Below, in pieces: positions 21,910 through 31,762 of a stretch of DNA of 64,000 bases (the first letter of the stretch is position 1; each line of letters starts with the position of its first letter). The notes below the pieces were generated by a model. That model made no database searches. It was not told the origin of the DNA and saw only the letters and a program-made list of their open reading frames with translations. Source of the stretch: Lolium rigidum (lineage: Eukaryota > Streptophyta > Magnoliopsida > Poales > Poaceae). Location of the stretch: the NCBI RefSeq assembly GCF_022539505.1, contig NC_061510.1, positions 97,852,292 through 97,916,291 on the forward strand. The letters run 5' to 3'. The position numbers were made by a program, and so were the translations under genes.

Positions 21910-23626
21910 TGATACGTCTCCAACGTATCGATAATTTCTTATGTTCCATGCTACTTTATTGATGATACCTACATGTTTTATGCACATTATATGTCGTATT
22001 TACGCATTTTCCGGAACTAACCTATTAACAAGATGCCGAAGTGCCGGTTCTGTTTTCTCGCTGTTTTTGGTTTCGAAATCCTAGTAACGAAATATTCTCG
22101 GAATTGGACGAAATCACCTCCCGGGTTCCTATTTTGCCCGGAAGCATCCGGAACACCCGAGAGCCGCCGGAGGGGGCCCTGGTGGGCCCGGATGACATGG
22201 TGGCGCGGCCCGGGCCCCGGCCGCGCCACCCTATGGTCTCGTCGCCTCGTCGACCCTCCTGCGCCGCCTCTTCGCCTATATAAAGCCCCTCGCATCGAAA
22301 ACCCTTACGGAGGAAGCCACGATACGAGAAAAGTTCCGGAGCCGCCGCCATCGCGAAGCCAAGATCCGGGGGACAGGAGTCTCTGTTCCGGCACCCTGCC
22401 GGAGCGGGGAAGTGCCCCGGAAGGCTTCTCCATCGACACCGCTGCCATCTCCACCGCCATCTTCATCACCGCTGCTGCTCCCATGAGGAGGGAGTAGTTC
22501 TCCATCGAGGCTCGGGGCTGTACCGGTAGCTATGTGGTTCATCTCTCTCCTATGTAGTTCAATACAATAATCTCATGAGCTGCCTTACATGATTGAGATT
22601 CATATGATGATGCTTGTAATCTAGATGTCATTATGCTAGTCAAGTGGGTTTTACTTATGTGATCTCCGGAGACTCCTTGTCCCACGTGTGTAAAGGTGAC
22701 AGTGTGTGCACCGTGTGGGTCTCTTAGGCTATATTTCACGAAGTACTTATTCACTTGTTGAAGAGCGTAGTGAAGTGCTTATTTATATCTCTTTATGATT
22801 GCAATATGCATCGTATCACAATTTATCTATGTGCTACTCTAGTGATGTGTTATTAAAGTAGTTTTATTCCTCCTGCATGTGTGCAAAGGTGACAGATGCG
22901 TGCACCGTGTTAGTACTTGGTTTATGCTATGATCATGATCTCTTGTAGATTGCGAAGTTAACTATTGCTATGATAATATTGATGTGATCTATTCCTCCTA
23001 CATATGCATGAAGGTGACGAGTGTGCATGCTATGCTAGTACTTGGTTTAGTCGTTTTGATCTATCTTACACTTAAGGTTACTTAAACATGAGCATTATTG
23101 TGGAGCTTGTTAACTCCGGCATTGAGGGTTCGTGTAATCCTACGCAATGTGTTCATCATCCAACAAAAGTGTAGAGTATGCATTTATCTATTCCGTTATG
23201 TGATCAATGTTGAGAGTGTCCACTAGTGAAAGTGTAATCCCTAGGCCTTGTTCCTAAATACTGCTGAGTTACTACTGCTTGTTTCTTGTTTTACTTGTGT
23301 TACTACTGCTGCAATACTACCACCATCAACTACACGCCGACAAGCTATTTTCTGGCACGGTTGCTACTGCTCATATATATTCATACCACCTGTATTTCAC
23401 TATCTCTTCGCCGAACTAGTGCACCTATTTGGTGTGTTGGGGACACAAGAGACTTCTTGCTTTGTGGTTGCAGGGTTGCATGAGAGGGATATCTTTGACC
23501 TCTTCCTCCCTGAGTTCGATAAACCTTGGGTGATCCACTTAAGGGAAAACTTGCTGCTGTTCTACAAACCTCTGCACTTGGAGGCCCAACACTGTCTACA
23601 GGAAAGGAGGGGGAACGTAGACATCA
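21910..23626 (+). repeat. Family 2 3' LTR
   Basis: This 1717-bp LTR starts TGATACGTCTCCAACG and ends GTAGACATCA. It is followed directly by the AAGAG duplication and the rest of the outer 5' LTR. It is about 98% identical to 16840-18553 by eye. Confidence 0.9.
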
Positions 23627-23940
23627 AAGAGTACTTCGAAGAAGAGGAGTACGACGCCGAAGACGCGAACTAGGACGCTCTCCCAGTCAGCCGCCTGTAG
23701 GGTAAAGGCCTGACTTGGGTTCCGCTGCTTTTGGAGTCAAGTTGTTTCCGCTGCTGTTTGGTGAACTACGGCCCTGATGGCCTATGATGTAAGACTTCGT
23801 ATTACTTAAATTCGGTACTGTAATGGATGATGTAATCTGGTATCAGTTCGGTTATGTATTCACGATGGAATGATCTTGGGATCGTGAAATTGAATGCATA
23901 ATTGGAGTTCTGGACTGGTAAGTCCGGGGCCCCACAGAGC

Positions 23941-23953
23941 TGGTATCAGAGCC
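23941..23953 (+). other. Primer binding site, initiator tRNA-Met (chromovirus)
   Basis: TGGTATCAGAGCC lies four bases after the LTR end. This is the standard iMet primer site of chromoviruses. Confidence 0.9.
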
Positions 23954-24164
23954 ATCCTGACTGTAGGAGACCTTAGTTAGCATGGGCGTTAGAGATAAGA
24001 CCAAAAACTATTTTCTTAAACAAAAAGGATGACTAAATGCTGAAAATGCTTAAGTCCCTTACCTCCTTCTATTTTCCAGAAAATTTACTTGCATTAATGT
24101 TTTATTATGCTTAAAATTTTGCACACTGTGGTCACTAACTTAATCTACCTTAAAATTTGTGTAG

Positions 24165-25040
24165 ATGCCGATCGAGTACACGCACGTCCGTCAGGTCGGG
24201 GTGAGGCCGCCTCTCTACTTCTTCGAGCGGGCCTTAGCCGACCTGGCTATTCGTTGCGGACGTATGGTGCCCGAGGTGAAGGGCGTCCGTACTGAGAGGT
24301 CCGCAGACTCGGAGATGGCCTGGCTGGTCACCTGCGTCGTCAGGGGGAGCGGGATTTCCCCCGCTTCTGAGGAGTTCACTATCGACGTGATGGAGCGCAC
24401 GTGGATCGACGGGATGATTCGAGTCTCTCAGGAGGCACTTGCTCGCCTTGCCTTTCTTCACCCGGAGGTTGTCGCCGGCACTGGCTACCAGTACCTGGGC
24501 CAGCGCGACCTCGCGGGTAAGCCCGTGGCCGGCGCCCCGCACGCCGACACCGCACACCAGCTGCACCACTTGGAGTACCTACTTCACCACACTCAGACTC
24601 AGCAGGACCGCGCCCGTGAGAGGTGCGATCTGCAGGAGGATGAGATCGCTACACTTCGCGCTCAGCTTGCTGCTACACAGGCTGACCTTGCCAGTGAGCG
24701 CAAGGCGAGGGTTGCCGCACGCCGGAGGGTTACTCGCCCGAGGGCGAAGGTGACTTCGCTGGAGGCCCTGACTACTCAGATGGAGGCCACTATTGAGGAG
24801 CTTGAGGACGACGGTGAGGATCTCCGCAAGGAGAACGAGGCTCTCCTTAGTGACGACGATGACTACGAGGACGAGGACTTCGATATGGAGCCTGATACTG
24901 AGGATGAGGCCTTCATCAACGACGAAGATGAGGAGCCCGAGCCACTGATGTCCGAGGAGGACCCCGAGGAGCCAGCCTTTGTTGAGGAGGACGCCCCACC
25001 TGCACCTGAGGTTCCTGTCGTGGACCTCGACGACTTCTAG
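24165..25040 (+). CDS. Extra ORF upstream of gag, 291 aa coiled-coil/acidic protein
   Basis: This intact ORF lies between the primer site and gag, 308 bases before the gag start and on the same strand. Residues 1-140 look globular (LYFFERALADLAIRCGRM, RVSQEALARLAFLHPEVV). Residues about 145-215 form a predicted coiled coil with heptad Leu/Ile (LQEDEIATLRAQLAATQADL, then LEALTTQMEATIEELEDDGE). Residues 222-291 are extremely acidic (DDDDYEDEDFDMEPDTEDEA) and end DLDDF. I recognise no catalytic motif. It is not gag, which follows complete, and chromoviruses normally have one gag-pol frame. Its integrity in an element with a broken pol suggests a real product, but it could be a captured host gene fragment or a structural accessory. 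How a second ORF would be translated from the genomic RNA is unclear. Confidence 0.65.
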   Translation: MPIEYTHVRQVGVRPPLYFFERALADLAIRCGRMVPEVKGVRTERSADSEMAWLVTCVVRGSGISPASEEFTIDVMERTWIDGMIRVSQEALARLAFLHPEVVAGTGYQYLGQRDLAGKPVAGAPHADTAHQLHHLEYLLHHTQTQQDRARERCDLQEDEIATLRAQLAATQADLASERKARVAARRRVTRPRAKVTSLEALTTQMEATIEELEDDGEDLRKENEALLSDDDDYEDEDFDMEPDTEDEAFINDEDEEPEPLMSEEDPEEPAFVEEDAPPAPEVPVVDLDDF

Positions 25041-25348
25041 AGCACCACCTTGGACTCGCACCACCTTACCTTAGGGCGATGAGATAGGCCCCCTTTTGCG
25101 ATGCGAGTAGACTTGTGATGATGGTTCTATGAAACCATTCTTTTGGCTGTGTTGTATGAGACTTATGTGTGATGATGTATGCTACATTGTGCCATCGGCA
25201 CCCCTGCTATGCTATGCTATCATTTGCCTACTTTGCATTTGTTGCACCCGTTTTCGAATTTTTGTTTTTATTTGCAATCCCTTCCCCTTTAAAGTGGCTG
25301 CCCATCTACTTGTTCCCCTTTTAAAATCTGAATCCACCCTTCTTCAGG

Positions 25349-27568
25349 ATGGTGGAAATCCGTAGAGGAGACCACAGCGGGGCAAACCGAGACCCCACTC
25401 CACCACCACCTCCACCTCCGGAGCCAACTATGGCTCAACTCCTGCGCACCATGTTGGAAGACCGTGAGGCAGCCCGTGCGGAACGTCAAGCTAATCTTGC
25501 TACCCTTCAGCACCTCGCTCAGCTTGCTACCGGTAACCCCAACAACAATAATGGCGGGGATGGAAATGGAGACCCCCGCTCCAAGCTGAAGGATTTCCAA
25601 AGCACCAACCCACCTGTCTTCTCCAAGTGCACTGAACCCCTTGACGCCGATGATTGGCTTCGCACCATTGAGAACAACTTGGAGGTTGCCGGAGTCGGCG
25701 ATAATGAGAAGGTTCTGTTTGCCACTCATTTCCTCTCAGGACCTGCCCGCGCTTGGTGGGAAAATGTCAAGGCTATTCAAGCTGAAGGACACGTAATCGA
25801 CTGGGAAGAATTCAAGACCAAGTTCCGCAAGACCCACATCCCTTCAGGACTGATCAAGCTCATGAAGGATAAGTTCATGAATCTGAAGCAGGGAAGCATG
25901 TCTGTGGTGGACTACATGGATAAATTCACCACTCTGTCCCGGTATGCTCCAGAAGACACTGACACTGAAGAGAAGAAGAAAGATCGCTTCTTGAATGGTC
26001 TGCATGATGAGATGCAGAGTATCTTGGTGGCCGTTCCATACCCAGACCTTGAGTCGCTTGTTGATGCCTCTATTATGGTGGAGAGCAAGCGCAAGAGTGC
26101 GTTTGAGAACCGCAAGCGCAAGGCGATGATGCAGCAAGGCAGCTCCAGCACTCAGCGACCCCGCAGCTTTCCTCCTCCAAGGCCGGCGCCCCAGCAGCAG
26201 AGGGCACCACCCCCTGCACCTCGCCCCAACAACCCCAATCGCAGCTACAACCCTCAGCGTTCCGGAGGAAGCAACTACAACCCCAACTACAATCGCCAGA
26301 GCAACACTGTCCGCCCCGCCACCACTGGATGCTACACCTGCGGTCAGCCGGGTCATTTCTCCAAGGAGTGCCCCAACCGAGCCACTTCTGGACAGCGCCC
26401 CAATGCGCCCAAGCCTAATCCGGGACAAGCTCGCACTGCTACTGGAAGGAACCTGAATCAGAAGAAGCCAGCTGGACCAACTAGGGGACACCTCAACCAC
26501 GTCAATGCTGAACAAGCTCAGGAAGCTCCGGATATTGTCCTGGGTACGTTTCCTGTCAACTCAATATCCGCCACTGTCTTGTTTGACTCCGGAGCATCGC
26601 ACTCTTTTGTTACTAAGCCGTTTGCTAGGAAGAGTGGTTTGAGACCTACGATCATGCAACGTCCTATGTTAGTCCAAATTCCGGGATCCACCACCAAAAC
26701 GGACCTATCCTGCAAGGATATTCCTATAGATATTCAGGGGAAGCGTTTCCACGCGGATTTAATCGTATTAGGAGAACAAGGCTTAGAAGTTATTCTTGGG
26801 ATGAATTGGATGGTGAAGTATAAGGGTCACATAGATTGTGTCCGCCGAGCCATATCATTGACTGCTGAGGACGGAGAAGTAGTTGAGCATGTGGCGACCA
26901 TACCTTCCTCGAAGGTCTTATGCAAGAAGAGTGTCGCCAGTCCAGCCCTGCATGAAGTACCCATAGCTTGTGAGTATCCTGAGGTTTTCCCCGATGAGCT
27001 ACCCAGTATGCCCCCTGATCGGGATATCGAGTTTATCATCGAGCTAATCCCCAGAACTGCCCCCATCGCTCAGCGACCTTACCGGATGAACCCCCAAGAG
27101 TTAGTTGAGTTGAAGAAGCAGTTGAATGATATGTTGAGGAAAGGTTTGATTCGCCCGAGTGCATCCCCCTGGGGATCTCCCGTTATCTTTGTGGATAAGC
27201 GGGACGGTACTATCCGCCTGTGCGTGGATTACCGGAAACTGAATGATGTCACCATCAAAAACAAATACCCCCTTCCGAAGATTGAAGATCTGTTCGACCA
27301 GATGAATGGCGCCCGAGTTTTCTCAAAAATAGATCTCCGAACTGGTTATCATCAACTCAAGGTTCGAGAGTCAGACATCCCCAAGACTGCCTTCACCACA
27401 CGGTATGGACTTTTTGAATATACCGTGATGTCCTTCGGACTGACCAATGCTCCTGCCTATTTCATGAATCTCATGAACAAGGTGTTCATGAAGTACCTCG
27501 ACAAGTTCGTCGTGGTTTTCATCGACGATATTCTGATCTACTCAAAGAGTGAAGAAGAGCATGCTTGA
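25349..27568 (+). CDS. gag-pol: Chromovirus gag-protease-reverse transcriptase (5' part of polyprotein)
   Basis: 739 codons. Gag core is at residues about 80-230 ([39 protein letters not shown]). A Pro/Asn/Arg-rich linker follows. The CX2CX4HX4C zinc knuckle [14 protein letters not shown] is at 328-341. The aspartic protease motif [10 protein letters not shown] has its catalytic Asp at 413. Reverse transcriptase spans about 590-739, with the [26 protein letters not shown] and [10 protein letters not shown] motifs and the active site FIDDIL (Asp 726-727; codons near 27524). The frame ends at a TGA (27566-27568) only 13 codons after the active site, because of a one-base frameshift around 27553. 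The remainder continues at 27565. The intact enzyme would be assembled in virus-like particles. Confidence 0.9.
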   Translation: MVEIRRGDHSGANRDPTPPPPPPPEPTMAQLLRTMLEDREAARAERQANLATLQHLAQLATGNPNNNNGGDGNGDPRSKLKDFQSTNPPVFSKCTEPLDADDWLRTIENNLEVAGVGDNEKVLFATHFLSGPARAWWENVKAIQAEGHVIDWEEFKTKFRKTHIPSGLIKLMKDKFMNLKQGSMSVVDYMDKFTTLSRYAPEDTDTEEKKKDRFLNGLHDEMQSILVAVPYPDLESLVDASIMVESKRKSAFENRKRKAMMQQGSSSTQRPRSFPPPRPAPQQQRAPPPAPRPNNPNRSYNPQRSGGSNYNPNYNRQSNTVRPATTGCYTCGQPGHFSKECPNRATSGQRPNAPKPNPGQARTATGRNLNQKKPAGPTRGHLNHVNAEQAQEAPDIVLGTFPVNSISATVLFDSGASHSFVTKPFARKSGLRPTIMQRPMLVQIPGSTTKTDLSCKDIPIDIQGKRFHADLIVLGEQGLEVILGMNWMVKYKGHIDCVRRAISLTAEDGEVVEHVATIPSSKVLCKKSVASPALHEVPIACEYPEVFPDELPSMPPDRDIEFIIELIPRTAPIAQRPYRMNPQELVELKKQLNDMLRKGLIRPSASPWGSPVIFVDKRDGTIRLCVDYRKLNDVTIKNKYPLPKIEDLFDQMNGARVFSKIDLRTGYHQLKVRESDIPKTAFTTRYGLFEYTVMSFGLTNAPAYFMNLMNKVFMKYLDKFVVVFIDDILIYSKSEEEHA

Positions 27569-29865
27569 ACATCTCGCGGATTGTTTCGGGAACGCTCAGA
27601 GACCATCAGCTTTACGCCAAGTTTAGTAAATGTGAGTTTTGGCTGAAAGAGGTAGGATTTCTAGGTCACGTCATATCTGCCGGAGGAGTGTCTGTCGACC
27701 CGTCCAAAATTCAGTCCATCATGGAGAAGAAAGCCCCTACCAATCAGACCGAAGTTCGCGCCTTTCTAGGGTTGGCGGGTTATTACCGCAAGTTTGTCGA
27801 GGGATTCTCCAGCATTGCGAGGCCCTTAACACAGCTATTGAAGAAGGATCAGAAGTTCGAGTGGACCGACAGATGTGAGGCCAGTTTTCAGGAACTCAAG
27901 AAGAGGTTAGTCACAGCCCCCGTCTTGACCATGCCCGATATTACCAAGGATTTTGATGTGTACTGCGATGCATCAAAGCTTGGATTGGGAAGTGTGCTGA
28001 TGCAGGAAGGAAAGGTGATAGCTTATTTGTCAAGGCAACTTCGACCGCACGAGATGAATTACCCTACGCATGACTTAGAGCTTGCCGCTGTAGTTCACGC
28101 CCTGAAGACCTGGCGCCACTACCTAGTGGGTAATCGTTGCGAAATCTACACCGACCACAAGAGTTTGAAGTACATCTTCACCCAGCGGGAACTGAACATG
28201 AGGCAGAGCAGATGGATGGAACTCATCAAAGATTACGACCTCGGCATTCATTACCATCCCGGTAAAGCCAATGTGGTAGCTGATGCCCTTAGTCGAGAGC
28301 CCTGTTCGTTGAACGCCCTTATCAAGATTGCTCAACCTAAGCTGTATGAAGAACTGGAGGAGTTCGGCCTCGAACTCGTTAGCCATGGTTTCCTGGCCAA
28401 TCTTGAATTGAAGCCTACTCTATTCGATCAAATCAAAGAAGCTCAAGTGGGCCACGAGAGTATTGAAGGAATCAAGCGTAGGATGAATAGAGAAGAAGTT
28501 CCTGGTTTCGAGATTGACGCCAATAGAGTTTTGTGGTACAAGGGACGCCTGTGTGTACCTAATGTTGAAGACCTGAAGCAACTCATCATGAAGGAAGCTC
28601 ACGACACTCCATACTCAATCCACCCCGGAGGAACCAAGATGTATCAAGATCTGAAGAAACAATTCTGGTGGCACGGTATGAAGTGCGAGATCGCCTTTTT
28701 CATTGCTCGATGCGATGTGTGCCAGAAAGTGAAGGCTGAACATCAGCGACCAGCTGGACTACTCCAACCTCTGCAAATTCCTGAGTGGAAATGGGAAGAA
28801 GTTGGGATGGATTTCATCACCGGACTCCCTAAATCCCAACGCGGCCATGACTCTATCTGGGTTATTGTTGACCGACTTACCAAAGTTGCTCATTTCATCC
28901 CCGTGAAGACCAAGTATAATAGTGCCAGACTAGCTGATCTATATGTATCCCGAATCGTGAGTCTCCACGGTGTTCCTAAGCGGATCGTATCGGATCGTGG
29001 TACCCAATTCACCTCGAGGTTCTGGAAGAGCCTGCATGAAGCCCTCGGTACCAAGCTCGCCTTCAGCACTGCTTACCACCCGCAGACAGGTGGCCAGACC
29101 GAAAGAGTAAATCAGATTCTTGAAGATATGCTTCGTGCTTGTGTCCTCGCCTATGGAGCCAAATGGGAAGATTGTCTCCCCTTCGCGGAATTCTCTTACA
29201 ACAATAGCTATCAAGCTAGTCTGCAGATGGCCCCCTTTGAAGCCCTTTATGGCCGCCGTTGCCGAACCCCTCTCAACTGGTCCGAGACCGGAGATAGTCA
29301 AGTTTTTGGACCTGATCATCTTCGAGAGGCTGAAGAACAAGTCCAACTGATCCGTGATCGCCTCAAAGCCGCTCAATCACGTCAGAAGAGTTATGCCGAT
29401 TCCAAGCGTCGCGATTTGACCTTCAAGGTTGGTGATCATGCCTACCTTCGCGTCACTCCACCCAAGGGAATGCAGAGATTTCACGTCAAAGGGAAGCTTG
29501 CCCCAAGATATATTGGGCCCTTCAAGGTTCTTGCTCGTCGAGGTGAAGTATCCTATCAACTTGAACTGCCTGCTGAATTAGCGGATTTCCATGATGTGTT
29601 CCACATCTCTCTTCTTCGACGATGCCTCCAAGTGCCTGACAAACCTGAGACATTCAAGAACATAGATTATCGCACCCTCGACCTCAACACCGACTTAACC
29701 TATCGAGAATTACCCCTTCGGATCCTAGAAGAGGCTGTCCGTCTCACCCGTAGAAGGAAGATAAAATTTTGCAAGGTTCAGTGGACTAATCACTCCGAGG
29801 AGGAAGCCACTTGGGAAAGAGAAGATCAGCTCCGAAAGGACTTCCCCGCACTCTTCAGTTCTTAG
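27565..29865 (+). CDS. pol: Chromovirus pol 3' part: RT thumb, RNase H, integrase, chromodomain
   Basis: 766 open codons continue pol in the next frame; the ATG at 27565 is incidental. The RT end is at residues 1-110 ([31 protein letters not shown]). RNase H starts at about 130 ([11 protein letters not shown], first catalytic Asp 135) and continues to VVADALSR. The integrase zinc finger spans about 350-395 ([11 protein letters not shown] ... CDVCQKVK). The integrase core has Asp 416 (GMDFITGL), Asp 477 (SDRGTQFTS) and Glu 513 (QTERVNQ), with 35 residues between the last two, so DD35E is complete. The C-terminal region has [21 protein letters not shown] and then a chromodomain-like end, [19 protein letters not shown]. 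The chromodomain would target insertion to particular chromatin. Apart from the upstream frameshift, all residues look functional. Confidence 0.9.
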   Translation: MNISRIVSGTLRDHQLYAKFSKCEFWLKEVGFLGHVISAGGVSVDPSKIQSIMEKKAPTNQTEVRAFLGLAGYYRKFVEGFSSIARPLTQLLKKDQKFEWTDRCEASFQELKKRLVTAPVLTMPDITKDFDVYCDASKLGLGSVLMQEGKVIAYLSRQLRPHEMNYPTHDLELAAVVHALKTWRHYLVGNRCEIYTDHKSLKYIFTQRELNMRQSRWMELIKDYDLGIHYHPGKANVVADALSREPCSLNALIKIAQPKLYEELEEFGLELVSHGFLANLELKPTLFDQIKEAQVGHESIEGIKRRMNREEVPGFEIDANRVLWYKGRLCVPNVEDLKQLIMKEAHDTPYSIHPGGTKMYQDLKKQFWWHGMKCEIAFFIARCDVCQKVKAEHQRPAGLLQPLQIPEWKWEEVGMDFITGLPKSQRGHDSIWVIVDRLTKVAHFIPVKTKYNSARLADLYVSRIVSLHGVPKRIVSDRGTQFTSRFWKSLHEALGTKLAFSTAYHPQTGGQTERVNQILEDMLRACVLAYGAKWEDCLPFAEFSYNNSYQASLQMAPFEALYGRRCRTPLNWSETGDSQVFGPDHLREAEEQVQLIRDRLKAAQSRQKSYADSKRRDLTFKVGDHAYLRVTPPKGMQRFHVKGKLAPRYIGPFKVLARRGEVSYQLELPAELADFHDVFHISLLRRCLQVPDKPETFKNIDYRTLDLNTDLTYRELPLRILEEAVRLTRRRKIKFCKVQWTNHSEEEATWEREDQLRKDFPALFSS

Positions 29866-29890
29866 CCACCGAATCTCGAGGACGAGATTC

Positions 29891-29909
29891 ATTTTAAGGG
29901 GGGAAGGTT
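29891..29909 (+). other. Polypurine tract, chromovirus
   Basis: ATTTTAAGGGGGGAAGGTT precedes the TGTAACAACCC start of the 3' LTR. Confidence 0.8.
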
Positions 29910-30018
29910 TGTAACAACCCAACTTTTTGTGCATTGGTTTAATCTTTGAAATGCAAAAATTTTGGGCCAACAAAAACTTTTTCTGTTTCTCAAGATCTCA
30001 TGCATATAGTTCACCATG

Positions 30019-30403
30019 TGACAAAGGATTAACTTGTCAATGCCTACAGATTGTAGACTAGGGTTTTGCTAGAAGTAGAGGGCAAGTAGATCTCGAAGGT
30101 TTGGGCGAAAAGTACTCGGCGATTATGAAAACTAGGGTTATGTTGACAGTAGATTCGATCCTTTCTTTGTCCCTCGACTCCCCCTTATATAGGAGGTGGA
30201 GCCGAGGGTTTCGTTTTGTACAAGTTACAGAGTCCGGGACGGTTTCTAACTCATCCCGCCAGATTACAAATAACTCTTTCTATTACAATTCTAGCTTTCC
30301 TTAATATATCTTGAACTCTCGAATCTTCTTAGTCTTCGGGTAGTGGGCCTTCAGTAAACTCCGGGTACTATCTTCGGCAGGCCCATTTGGGATGCCTATG
30401 TCA
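30019..30403 (-). repeat. Tat element LTR (3' in element sense)
   Basis: 385 bp, reading TGACAAAGG...CCTATGTCA on plus. It is directly followed on plus by GTAGCCCCCGAG, the complement of the polypurine tract. CTTATATAGG near 30183 is a TATA-like motif on the minus strand. Confidence 0.9.
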
Positions 30404-30415
30404 GTAGCCCCCGAG
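30404..30415 (-). other. Tat element polypurine tract
   Basis: Read on minus, CTCGGGGGCTAC lies just upstream of the LTR. Confidence 0.75.
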
Positions 30416-30929
30416 ATTTTGCTTGAATCGTAGAGTCAAGGGAAATCTCATCTGTTTATATTTTTCGAGAGCTTTTATTTATGCTTCTTCACATAAAATT
30501 CTATATTGTACGGGGATAACGGTAGTTGGGGCTAGTTCATCGACGGATCGGGTACTAGTTAAGCTGCTCTAGTGGCAATCCGCAAAAACCTACTTCAAGA
30601 TCACGTCCCTGGACATGATCTCGGGATACTGGTGTAAACTTCGACGAGGTGCCGCTTAAGGTCTTACCATTACAGTCGAGTCCCGGTCAAATTTATCGGG
30701 TACCTAACGCGTCCGTTAGGATTTTTCTTCGTATCCGTTGATACGGATAAAAGTAGCAGAGCGCGAGTCTTTGGCGATGCCACGCCCAGCGAGAACGGAT
30801 CCGGGGTCTTACCTTCGCAAATTTGCGGCATTCAGAAATTGATCGCAACTTTGGCGTTACGAGAATATATTGTCGAGTGCTTTTCGCCTTTGGAATAGCA
30901 CATTTTATTGAGTCATATTTGATGACTTT

Positions 30930-31330
30930 ATTTTGTCTTCCCGATGGGAGTATATGTAGAGTTATACGGGTAACTCGAAATATACTCACTTCATTTCTCT
31001 ATTTTTTGAAAAAATTCATCGGGCACGCGAACGGCGTTCCCGATGGGAGTAGCCCCGAGGCTACGGCCAAGAACTTGTGCTTGGGTGTAGGCTCCACAGA
31101 TTATTATCCTTTGCCGCTATATTTATAATCCTTCTCGATATTTTTATATTTATCGGGTGCGCGACCAGCGCTCCCGATGGGAGTAGCCCCGAGGCTATGA
31201 ACAAATTCTTGGATTTGGTCATAGGCTCTCACCATTTCTATGTTGTCATACTCGAAGTTTTCTATTTTTCCAAAGTAGCCCCCGAGCATTTGGGCAAAAA
31301 CTTGTATTTGATCAAAGGCTCAAGTATTCT
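30930..31330 (-). repeat. Tandem subrepeats in Tat 3' UTR
   Basis: Blocks of the form CGGGYGCGCGANCNGCGYTCCCGATGG-GAGTAGCCCCGAGGCTA recur at about 31019 and 31154. Partial copies are at about 30938 (CCCGATGGGAGTA) and 31272 (AGTAGCCCCCGAGCATTTGGGC). Each includes a PPT-like GTAGCCCCGAG. Additional isolated copies of the motif are at about 35752 and 35837. Confidence 0.6.
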
Positions 31331-31626
31331 AATGATTTACCCTGTCGCCATTCTCTTTTTATTTTTCTTGTCGACATATTTTCCTTTGCCAAATTCTCTT
31401 CATCTCTCTCAATAATTGGGATTTTTCCTGCCTTGTGGGTCCGCTGTTACCACGTTGACACGTCGTGCAAGTGGGGGACACACGTCCTCCGCTTTTCCTG
31501 GCGCACGTACGGTAACGCCTGTTCCGGTCCTTTCCAGAAAAAATACCTTTTTACCCTTGTATCTAGAAGATCCTTTTTCCACCACACGATTTCTTCATCC
31601 AACGGCGCACTGCTTCATCCGAACCC

Positions 31627-31634
31627 TATATAAA
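31627..31634 (+). promoter_or_regulatory. TATA box of Tat antisense gene
   Basis: CCCTATATAAACC lies on plus, about 130 bases before the first start codon of the antisense gene and followed by a C/T-rich leader. It is inside the element but points against its own transcription. Confidence 0.5.
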
Positions 31635-31762
31635 CCTTTCTTCAACCTCGGTCCAGTTCTTCGCTTGCGCCGCTATCTGTTCCCCTCTGCAAAAACTTCT
31701 CTTGCGCCCAATTCCGTTTGATCTTCCGCACGCTCAAGCATTGCTTTGTCCATTGCTGTTGA

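Larger units (their letters stand above)
16840..23626 (+). mobile_element. Family 2 non-autonomous Gypsy element, complete
   Basis: This is a complete 6787-bp element flanked by AAGAG (16835-16839 and 23627-23631). The uninterrupted target can be read at 47383-47410 in the other LTR of the outer element. The LTRs are 16840-18553 (1714 bp) and 21910-23626 (1717 bp). A tRNA-Asp-type primer site is at 18565 and a polypurine tract at 21896-21909. The only coding region is one 248-residue ORF; there is no gag, RT or integrase. It shares the ORF, the internal motifs and general LTR architecture with family 1 but has a diverged LTR. Confidence 0.92.
12339..23936 (+). repeat. Chromovirus 5' LTR, interrupted at 16840-23626
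   Basis: The LTR consists of 12339-16839 plus 23632-23936 (4806 bp with one copy of the AAGAG duplication). It contains an AT-rich start, a GC-rich promoter-like section with a TATA box (13759), splice-like signals, an inverted repeat (14247-14282) and an acidic-codon segment near its end that the family 2 element has split. The matching LTR is 29910-30018 plus 42999-47695. Confidence 0.9.

Noticed and set aside
6106..23953. tRNA-like sequences
   Set aside because: TGGCGCCGTTGCC and TGGTATCAGAGCC are complements of tRNA 3' ends (primer sites), not tRNA genes; no cloverleaf is nearby.
25844..26515. Long minus-strand open frame (223 codons) opposite gag
   Set aside because: Shadow of the codon bias of gag; hydrophobic/Ser-rich with no motif.
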